64,000 nucleotides of DNA from Cherax quadricarinatus. Its lineage: Eukaryota; Arthropoda; Malacostraca; Decapoda; Parastacidae. The stretch spans positions 9,608,044 through 9,672,043 of the forward strand of contig NC_091355.1 in NCBI RefSeq assembly GCF_038502225.1. The letters run 5' to 3'. Made by a program: the position numbers and the translations under genes. Shown here piece by piece: positions 55,879-64,000 of the stretch (the first letter of the stretch is position 1; each line of letters begins with the position of its first letter). Under the pieces are notes generated by a model. It was not told the origin of the DNA. It saw only the letters and a list, made by a program, of their open reading frames with translations, and made no database searches.

Positions 55879-56066
55879 CACTACTGCTGCTGCTGCTGGC
55901 ACTACTGCTACTGCTGCTAGCACTACTGCTACTACTAGCACTACTGCTACTACTAGCACTAATGCTGCTACTAGCACTACTACTGCTACTACTACTAGCA
56001 CTACTTCTGCTGCTACTACTACTAGCACTACTACTTCTGCTGCTGCTACTACTACTACTACCAGCG
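55831..56066 (+). repeat. (CTA/CTG)n trinucleotide tract
   Basis: Trinucleotides CTA and CTG with interspersed 'gcactactg' phrases. Open frames in all three phases on both strands (T/A, L and S runs) follow from this and are not genes. Confidence 0.95.
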
Positions 56067-56102
56067 AAAGTTGTTTTATTGACTACAATAATCTTAATAA
56101 TT

Positions 56103-56235
56103 AAAAGGGTGGAGGGGTAAGCCAATGGAAGGCTACGGTCAGATGACCAAAAGCTCCAGCTACGGGTCATCATATGACCCATGTCAGGAAACACTTGTCC
56201 TGTTTCCTGACAAATCTTACCTAACCTAACTAGGT
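56103..56235 (+). repeat. Dispersed repeat D1, copy 7
   Basis: 'gggtggaggggtaagcc', 'gatgaccaaaagctccag', 'aggaaacacttgtcctg', tail 'cttacctaacctaac'. The core is complete; 'gactaagacccgcg' is shortened to 'gacccatg'. Confidence 0.8.
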
Positions 56236-56295
56236 TTTATGTAGTATTGAAGAACACAGTACTACACTCCAGTATTCTTATACACAACACTTCTT

Positions 56296-56483
56296 TATAT
56301 TTTGAGACCCCTCAAGGAAGGTTCTTTGATGTTGGTGAGGGGCTCTTGATTTAGGGAATTGGATCTGTGCTCCAGTTCCCGGAATTAAGCCTGAATGCCT
56401 TCTACATCATCCCCCCCCCCCAGGCGCTATATAATCCTACGGGTTTAGTGCTTCCCCCTTGATTATAATAATATATTTTGAGA
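56296..56483 (+). mobile_element. AAT-tailed retroposon, 12-bp target duplication
   Basis: 'tatattttgaga' flanks the insert perfectly at 56296-56307 and 56472-56483. The insert, 56308-56471, has the same order as 45952-46120, including 'cccctcaaggaagg' at the head and 'ttgattataataa' at the tail. An expanded C run ('ccccccccccc') occurs in the middle. Confidence 0.94.
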
Positions 56484-56537
56484 GACGAGCAGTGTGCTGT
56501 TGCTAGCGCACTCGGCTCTCACACAGCAGAAAATTGA

Positions 56538-56653
56538 CCTAATTTGCTCGAAATGCTCTTCGTAACAAGTGGCTTTCTGTGTAGTAGTATATTATTGATG
56601 TCAGCTAGGACTGTATACCTTGTACATGTACTTGTAGAAATAAACATTATTAT

Positions 56654-56725
<72 letters not shown>

Positions 56726-56726
56726 A
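56538..56726 (+). mobile_element. TTA-tailed retroelement 3' end
   Basis: 'acctaatttgctcgaaatgc', 'cgtaacaagtggctttctg', 'ttgatgtcagctaggactg', 'taccttgtacatgtacttg', 'tagaaataaa', then (TTA)n. It is the better copy of the family nested at 53108. It starts at about the same base in both copies, suggesting a defined 5' end or a common truncation point. Confidence 0.75.
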
Positions 56727-56819
56727 GAGTTACAGAGTGGGAACAGAAGCAGGTAATATGTTCCAGTAGTATTTCGTTCCATCATCATTGGGTCATCTGT
56801 CTGAGGTGCTGCTGTATGA

Positions 56820-56882
56820 TGGTGACTGTGTGTACCAGTGACTGTGTGTACCAGTGACTGTGTGTACCAGTGACTGTGTATA
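56820..56882 (+). repeat. 16-bp tandem repeat, about 4 copies
   Basis: The unit is 16 bp, 'gtgtaccagtgactgt'. Confidence 0.9.
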
Positions 56883-56939
56883 TGCTACACAAAGAAATAA
56901 AAATTTGCATTTGTATTTTAGAGCTTCAGCTGCAACAGT

Positions 56940-59900
56940 TGTTCGAGGCTTCCGGTGCTCTCTCCTGCCTGAGTGCGAGATATTGTTCGAGGCTTCCGGT
57001 GCTCTCTCCCTCCTGAGTGCGAGATATTGTTCGAGGCTTCCGGTGCTCTCTCCCGCCTGAGTGCGAGATATTGTTCGAGGCTTCCGGTGCTCTCTCCCGC
57101 CTGAGTGCGAGATATTGTTCGAGGCTTCCAGTGCTCTCTCCCGCCTGAGTGCGAGATATTGTTCGAGGCTTCCAGTGCTCTCTCCCGCCTGAGTGCGAGA
57201 TATTGTTCGAGGCTTCCGGTGCTCTCTCCTACCTGAGTGCGAGATATTGTTCGAGGCTTCCGGTGCTCTCTCCTGCCTGAGTGCGAGATATTGTTCGAGG
57301 CTTCCGGTGCTCTCTCCTGCCTGAGTGCGAGATATTGTTCGAGGCTTCCGGTGCTCTCTCCTGCCTGAGTGCGAGATATTGTTCGAGGCTTCCGGTGCTC
57401 TCTCCCGCCTGAGTGCGAGATATTGTTCGAGGCTTCCGGTGCTCTCTCCCGCCTGAGTGCGAGATATTGTTCGAGGCTTCCAGTGCTCTCTCCCGCCTGA
57501 GTGCGAGATATTGTTCGAGGCTTCCGGTGCTCTCTCCTACCTGAGTGCGAGATATTGTTCGAGGCTTCCGGTGCTCTCTCCCGCCTGAGTGCGAGATATT
57601 GTTCGAGGCTTCCGGTGCTCTCTCCTGCCTGAGTGCGAGATATTGTTCGAGGCTTCCGGTGCTCTCTCCTGCCTGAGTGCGAGATATTGTTCAAGGCTTC
57701 CGGTGCTCTCTCCCGCCTGAGTGCGAGATATTGTTCGAGGCTTCCGGTGCTCTCTCCCGCCTGAGTGCGAGATATTGTTCGAGGCTTCCGGTGCTCTCTC
57801 CCGCCTGAGTGCGAGATATTGTTCGAGGCTTCCGGTGCTCTCTCCTGCCTGAGTGCGAGATATTGTTCGAGGCTTCCGTGCTCTCTCCCGCCTGAGTGCG
57901 AGATATTGTTCGATGCTTCCGGTGCTCTCTCCTACCTGAGTGCGAGATATTGTTCGAGGCTTCCGGTGCTCTCTCCTGCCTGAGTGCGAGATATTGTTCG
58001 AGGCGTCCGGTGCTCTCTCCTGCCTGAGTGCGAGATATTGTTCGAGGCTTCCGGTGCTCTCTCCCGCCTGAGTGCGAGATATTGTTCGAGGCTTCCGGTG
58101 CTCTCTCCCGCCTGAGTGCGAGATATTGTTCGAGGCTTCCGGTGCTCTCTCCCTCCTGAGTGCGAGATATTGTTCGAGGCTTCCGGTGCTCTCTCCCGCC
58201 TGAGTGCGAGATATTGTTCGAGGCTTCCGGTGCTCTCTCCTGCCTGAGTGCGAGATATTGTTCGAGGCTTCCGTGCTCTCTCCCGCCTGAGTGCGAGATA
58301 TTGTTCGATGCTTCCGGTGCTCTCTCCTACCTGAGTGCGAGATATTGTTCGAGGCTTCCGGTGCTCTCTCCCGCCTGAGTGCGAGATATTGTTCGAGGCT
58401 TCCGGTGCTCTCTCCTGCCTGAGTGCGAGATATTGTTCGAGGCTTCCGTGCTCTCTCCCGCCTGAGTGCGAGATATTGTTCGATGCTTCCGGTGCTCTCT
58501 CCTACCTGAGTGCGAGATATTGTTCGAGGCTTCCGGTGCTCTCTCCCGTCTGAGTGCGAGATATTGTTCGAGGCTTCCGGTGCTCTCTCCTGCCTGAGTG
58601 CGAGATATTGTTCGAGGCTTCCGGTGCTCTCTCCTGCCTGAGTGTGAGATATTGTTCGAGGCTTCCGGTGCTCTCTCCCGCCTGAGTGCGAGATATTGTT
58701 CGAGGCTTCCGGTGCTCTCTCCTGCCTGAGTGCGAGATATTGTTCGAGGCTTCCGGTGCTCTCTCCTGCCTGAGTGCGAGATATTGTTCGAGGCTTCCGG
58801 TGCTCTCTCCTGCCTGAGTGCGAGATATTGTTCGAGGCTTCCGGTGCTCTCTCCCGCCTGAGTGCGAGATATTGTTCGAGGCTTCCGGTGCTCTCTCCTG
58901 CCTGAGTGCGAGATATTGTTCGAGGCTTCCGGTGCTCTCTCCTGCCTGAGTGCGAGATATTGTTCGAGGCTTCCGGTGCTCTCTCCTGCCTGAGTGCGAG
59001 ATATTGTTCGAGGCTTCCGGTGCTCTCTCCCGCCTGAGTGCGAGATATTGTTCGAGGCTTCCGGTGCTCTCTCCCTCCTGAGTGCGAGATATTGTTCGAG
59101 GCTTCCGGTGCTCTCTCCTGCCTGAGTGCGAGATATTGTTCGAGGCTTCCGGTGCTCTCTCCCGCCTGAGTGCGAGATATTGTTCGAGGCTTCCGGTGCT
59201 CTCTCCCGCCTGAGTGCGAGATATTGTTCGAGGCTTCCGGTGCTCTCTCCCGCCTGAGTGCGAGATATTGTTCGAGGCTTCCGGTGCTCTCTCCCGCCTG
59301 AGTGCGAGATATTGTTCGAGGCTTCCGGTGCTCTCTCCCTCCTGAGTGCGAGATATTGTTCGAGGCTTCCGGTGCTCTCTCCCGCCTGAGTGCGAGATAT
59401 TGTTCGAGGCTTCCGGTGCTCTCTCCCGCCTGAGTGCGAGATATTGTTCGAGGCTTCCGGTGCTCTCTCCCGCCTGAGTGCGAGATATTGTTCAAGGCTT
59501 CCGGTGCTCTCTCCCGCCTGAGTGCGAGATATTGTTCGAGGCTTCCGGTGCTCTCTCCCGCCTGAGTGCGAGATATTGTTCAAGGCTTCCGGTGCTCTCT
59601 CCCGCCTGAGTGCGAGATATTGTTCGAGGCTTCCGGTGCTCTCTCCCTCCTGAGTGCGAGATATTGTTCAAGGCTTCCGGTGCTCTCTCCCGCCTGAGTG
59701 CGAGATATTGTTCGAGGCTTCCGGTGCTCTCTCCCGCCTGAGTGCGAGATATTGTTCGAGGCTTCCGGTGCTCTCTCCCGCCTGAGTGCGAGATATTGTT
59801 CGAGGCTTCCGGTGCTCTCTCCCGCCTGAGTGCGAGATATTGTTCAAGGCTTCCGGTGCTCTCTCCCGCCTGAGTGCGAGATATTGTTCGAGGCTTCCGG

Positions 59901-60498
59901 TGCTCTCTCCTGCCTGAGTGCGAGATATTGTTCGAGGCTTCCGGTGCTCTCTCCTGCCTGAGTGCGAGATATTGTTCGAGGCTTCCGGTGCTCTCTCCTG
60001 CCTGAGTGCGAGATATTGTTCGAGGCTTCCGGTGCTCTCTCCTGCCTGAGTGCGAGATATTGTTCGAGGCTTCCGGTGCTCTCTCCTGCCTGAGTGCGAG
60101 ATATTGTTCGAGGCTTCCGGTGCTCTCTCCCGCCTGAGTGCGAGATATTGTTCAAGGCTTCCGGTGCTCTCTCCCGCCTGAGTGCGAGATATTGTTCAAG
60201 GCTTCCGGTGCTCTCTCCCGCCTGAGTGCGAGATATTGTTCGATGCTTCCGGTGCTCTCTCCTGCCTGAGTGCGAGATATTGTTCAAGGCTTCCGGTGCT
60301 CTGTCCCGCCTTAGTGCGAGATATTGTTCAAGGCTTCCGGTGCTCTCTCCCGCCTGAGTGCGAGATATTGTTCAAGGCTTCCGGTGCTCTCTCCCGCCTG
60401 AGTGCGAGATATTGTTCAAGGCTTCCGGTGCTCTCTCCCGCCTGAGTGCGAGATATTGTTCAAGGCTTCCGGTGCTCTGTCCCGCCTGAGTGCGAAAT
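56940..60498 (+). repeat. 44-bp satellite, about 80 copies, higher-order structure
   Basis: The unit is 44 bp: 'gagatattgttcgaggcttc', then 'cggtgctctctcccgcctga', then 'gtgc'. A 43-bp variant ('gcttccgtgctc') paired with a 'cgatgcttcc' unit marks a four-unit, 175-bp block seen at about 57870, 58262 and 58437. Units with 'gttcaaggc' dominate the right end. Minus-strand frames of hundreds of codons (44-residue period) are artefacts. It is the largest array lying wholly inside the window. Confidence 0.98.
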
Positions 60499-60805
60499 AT
60501 TCTTAGATTTACATTTTACCTGTTGTGTATCTCATATTTATCGTGTGGGGAGTAGCGCAACAACATATGGATACAACATAGGCCTTGGAATTAGGCCTCC
60601 GGAGGCCTAACAGAGAGGAGCAGTGTGTTGCTACTCTTCAATGTTATAAAGTGGGAATAAAGGCTTTATGTTTCCCTGTCATGTTCCTTCACGCAAGATG
60701 GAACCTATAAAGGGGTTGAAATCTGTCAGCCAGAGCGTTGTTTGGTGATATGAAAATAGTAATAACTGAGAAAAAGGTAACTGTGAGAGTGGCGACAGTG
60801 TCTTA
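60499..60805 (+). repeat. Dispersed repeat D2, copy 3
   Basis: 'gcagtgtgttgctactctt', 'ttataaagtgggaataaa', 'ttccttcacgcaagatgg', 'ttgaaatctgtcagccagag' follow the D2 order of 11-215 and 11520-11700. A short palindrome, 'aggcctccggaggcct', lies at 60593-60608. Confidence 0.55.
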
Positions 60806-61018
60806 TGAAGCTCTGTCATCATCATGAAGCTCTGTCATCATGATGAAGCTCTGTCATCATCATGAAGCTCTGTCATCATCATGAAGCTCTGTCATCATGA
60901 TGAAGCTCTGTCATCATCATGAAGCTCTGTCATCATCATGAAGCTCTGTCATCATCATGAAGCTCTGTCATCATGATGAAGCTCTGTCATCATCATGAAG
61001 CTCTGTCATCATCACCTT
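60806..61018 (+). repeat. 19-bp satellite domain (founder edge)
   Basis: The unit is 19 bp, 'atcatcatgaagctctgtc'. It shares 'atcatgaagctc' with the 25-bp satellite that follows and may be its older edge. Confidence 0.9.
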
Positions 61019-64000
61019 CATGATGAAGTTCTCTCATCATCACCTTCCTCATCACCTTCATGATGAAGCTCCATCATCATCACCTTCCTCATCACCTTCA
61101 TGATGAAGCTCCATCATCATCACCTTCATGATGAAGCTCCATCATCATCACCTTCATGATGAAGCTCCATCATCATCACCTTCATGATGAAGCTCCATCA
61201 TCATCACCTTCATAATGAAGCTCCATCATCACCTTCCTCATCACCTTCATGATGAAGCTCCATCATCACCTTCATGATGAAGCTCCATCATCATCACCTT
61301 CATGATGAAGCTCCATCATCATCACCTTCATAATGAAGCTCCATCATCACCTTCCTCATCACCTTCATGATGAAGCTCCATCATCATCACCTTCATGATG
61401 AAGCTCCATCATCATCACCTTCATAATGAAGCTCCATCATCACCTTCCTCATCACCTTCATCATGAAGCTCCATCATCATCACCTTCATCATGAAGCTCC
61501 ATCATCATCACCTTAATAATGAAGCTCCATCATCATCACCTTCATGATGAAGCTCCATCATCATCACCTTCATAATGAAGCTCCATCATCACCTTCCTCA
61601 TCACCTTCATGATGAAGCTCCATCATCATCACCTTCATGATGAAGCTCCATCATCATCACCTTCATGATGAAGCTCCATCATCATCACCTTCATGATGAA
61701 GCTCCATCATCATCACCTTCATGATGAAGCTCCATCATCATCACCTTCATGATGAAGCTCCATCATCACCTTCATGATGAAGCTCCATCATCATCACCTT
61801 CATGAAGCTCCATCATCATCACCTTCATGATGAAGCTCCATCATCACCTTCATGAAGCTCCATCATCATCACCTTCATGATGAAGCTCCATCATCATCAC
61901 CTTCATGATGAAGCTCCATCATCACCTTCATGATGAAGCTCCATCATCATCACCTTCATGATGAAGCTCCATCATCACCTTCATGATGAAGCTCCATCAT
62001 CATCACCTTCATGATGAAGCTCCATCATCATCACCTTCATGAAGCTCCATCATCATCACCTTCATCATGAAGCTCCATCATCACCTTCATGATGAAGTTC
62101 TCTCATCATCACCTTCCTCATCACCTTCATGAAGCTCCATCATTACCTTCATCACCTTCATGAAGCTCCATCATCATCACCTTCATGAAGCTCCATCATC
62201 ATCACCTTCATGAAGCTCCATCATCATCACCTTCATGATGAAGCTCCATCATCATCACCTTCATGAAGCTCCATCATCACCTTCATCATGAAGCTCCATC
62301 ATCACCTTCATCATGAAGCTCCATCATCACCTTCATCATGAAGCTCCATCATCATCACCTTCATCATGAAGCTCCATCATCACCTTCATCATGAAGCTCC
62401 ATCATCACCTTCATCATGAAGCTCCATCATCATCACCTTCATGAAGCTCCATCATCATCACCTTCATCATGAAGCTCCATCATCATCACCTTCATGAAGC
62501 TCCATCATCATCACCTTCATCATGAAGCTCCATCATCACCTTCATGAAGCTCCATCATCATCACCTTCATCATGAAGCTCCATCATCATCACCTTCATCA
62601 TGAAGCTCCATCATCACCTTCATCATGAAGCTCCATCATCATCACCTTCATGATGAAGCTCCATCATCATCACCTTCATGAAGCTCCATCATCACCTTCA
62701 TCATGAAGCTCCATCATCACCTTCATGATGAAGCTCCATCATCATCACCTTCATGATGAAGCTCCATCATCATCACCTTCATGATGAAGCTCCATCATCA
62801 TCACCTTCATGAAGCTCCATCATCATCACCTTCATGATGAAGCTCCATCATCACCTTCATCATGAAGCTCCATCATCACCTTCATGATGAAGCTCCATCA
62901 TCACCTTCATGATGAAGCTCCATCATCATCACCTTCATCATGAAGCTCCATCATCACCTTCATGATGAAGTTCTCTCATCATCACCTTCCTCATCACCTT
63001 CATGAAGCTCCATCATCACCTTCATCACCTTCATGAAGCTCCATCATCACCTTCATGAAGCTCCATCATCACCTTCCTCATCACCTTCATGAAGCTCCAT
63101 CATCACCTTCATGATGAAGCTCCATCATCATCACCTTCATGATGAAGCTCCATCATCATCACCTTCATGATGAAGCTCCATCATCATCACCTTCATGATG
63201 AAGCTCCATCATCATCACCTTCATGATGAAGCTCCATCATCATCACCTTCATGATGAAGCTCCATCATCATCACCTTCATCATGAAGCTCCATCATCACC
63301 TTCATGATGAAGCTCCATCATCATCACCTTCATCATGAAGCTCCATCATCATCACCTTCATGATGAAGCTCCATCATCATCACCTTCATGATGAAGCTCC
63401 ATCATCATCACCTTCATGAAGCTCCATCATCATCACCTTCATGATGAAGCTCCATCATCATCACCTTCATGATGAAGCTCCATCATAATCACCTTCATCA
63501 TGAAGCTCCATCATCACCTTCATGATGAAGCTCCATCATCATCACCTTCATCATGAAGCTCCATCATCATCACCTTCATGATGAAGCTCCATCATCATCA
63601 CCTTCATGATGAAGCTCCATCATCACCTTCATGATGAAGCTCCATCATCACCTTCATGATGAAGCTCCATCATCATCACCTTCATGAAGCTCCATCATCA
63701 TCACCTTCATGAAGCTCCATCATCATCACCTTCATGAAGCTCCATCATCATCACCTTCATGAAGCTCCATCATCATCACCTTCATGAAGCTCCATCATCA
63801 TCACCTTCATGAAGCTCCATCATCACCTTCATGATGAAGCTCCATCATCATCACCTTCATGATGAAGCTCCATGATCATCACCTTCATGATGAAGCTCCA
63901 TCATCACCTTCATGATGAAGCTCCATCATCATCACCTTCATGATGAAGCTCCATCATCACCTTCATGATGAAGCTCCATCATCATCACCTTCATGAAGCT
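61019..64000 (+). repeat. 25-bp satellite with palindromic core, runs past window end
   Basis: The unit is 25 bp, 'atcatcaccttcatgatgaa' plus 'gctcc'. Common 19-, 22- and 28-bp forms arise by loss or gain of 'atc' and 'atgatg' triplets. 'cttcatgatgaag' is an inverted repeat with a single central base, and half the units carry the inverted centre ('cttcatcatgaag'). Over 115 units are visible and the array is not finished at 64000. Confidence 0.97.

Noticed and set aside
55753..56194. Poly-serine, poly-alanine and poly-leucine frames
   Set aside because: They follow from a CTA/CTG trinucleotide tract, which is open in many phases.
56918..60287. Minus-strand frames up to 652 codons with a 44-residue repeat
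   Set aside because: Three 44-bp units make 132 bp, so one phase stays open without selection. Single-base indels in variant units move the frame, and no start context or domain is seen.

Overview
This is eukaryotic, repeat-dominated, non-genic DNA. The best match from memory is a decapod crustacean (crayfish-like) genome. The pointers are Penelope-like elements with GIY-YIG endonuclease remains, CR1/Jockey-type LINE fragments, tRNA-derived SINEs with a conserved body, a dispersed repeat whose tail reads (CCTAA)n like the arthropod telomere unit, and many long minisatellites. The species assignment is inference from recognised repeat types. I find no intact host protein-coding gene. The long open frames lie on tandem arrays whose period (or a multiple of it) is divisible by three. 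The only gene that looks intact is a tRNA-Gly(GCC) at 52890-52960.

Layout. 0-9 kb: degraded Penelope-like element, SINEs, a 32-bp array and LINE fragments. 9.1-10.6 kb: 20-bp satellite. 12.0-13.6 kb: Penelope-like material, including a foldback with the protein C-terminus in its loop and a recognisable GIY-YIG domain. 13.8-16.3 kb: a 29-bp array split by a LINE tail, then a 43-bp array. 16.67-18.26 kb: an internally deleted Tigger/pogo transposon bounded by TA. 18.8-19.7 kb: the best-preserved LINE frame (304 codons). 20.8-25.5 kb: foldback SINEs, a 39-bp satellite, and two head-to-head MITEs inside a TA microsatellite. 25.9-34.99 kb: LINE graveyard with 49-bp and 22-bp arrays, a foldback SINE dimer with a target-site duplication, and nested Penelope-like termini. 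36.5-45.1 kb: SINEs, tandem LINE 3' ends, and 46-, 27-, 54- and 26-bp arrays. 45.2-47.3 kb: a LINE reverse-transcriptase relic split by a retroposon with a perfect target-site duplication. 48.0-52.9 kb: 32-, 23-, 30-, 23- and 29-bp arrays. 52.9-56.9 kb: tRNA-Gly/SINE composite, nested insertions and microsatellites. 56.9-60.5 kb: 44-bp satellite with higher-order structure. 60.8-64.0 kb: a 25-bp palindromic satellite that runs off the window.

By my own addition of array lengths, about a third of the window is tandem repeat, in more than 20 unrelated families. Several arrays appear to have been seeded from pieces of neighbouring mobile elements. The most interesting signals are (i) three head-to-head foldback tRNA-SINE structures, one with a 13-bp target-site duplication; (ii) hammerhead-ribozyme-like motifs in Penelope-type termini; (iii) a SINE and a LINE sharing a 3' tail; and (iv) a compact AAT-tailed retroposon with three insertions each bounded by perfect 12-13 bp duplications. 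All unit lengths and copy numbers were counted by eye.
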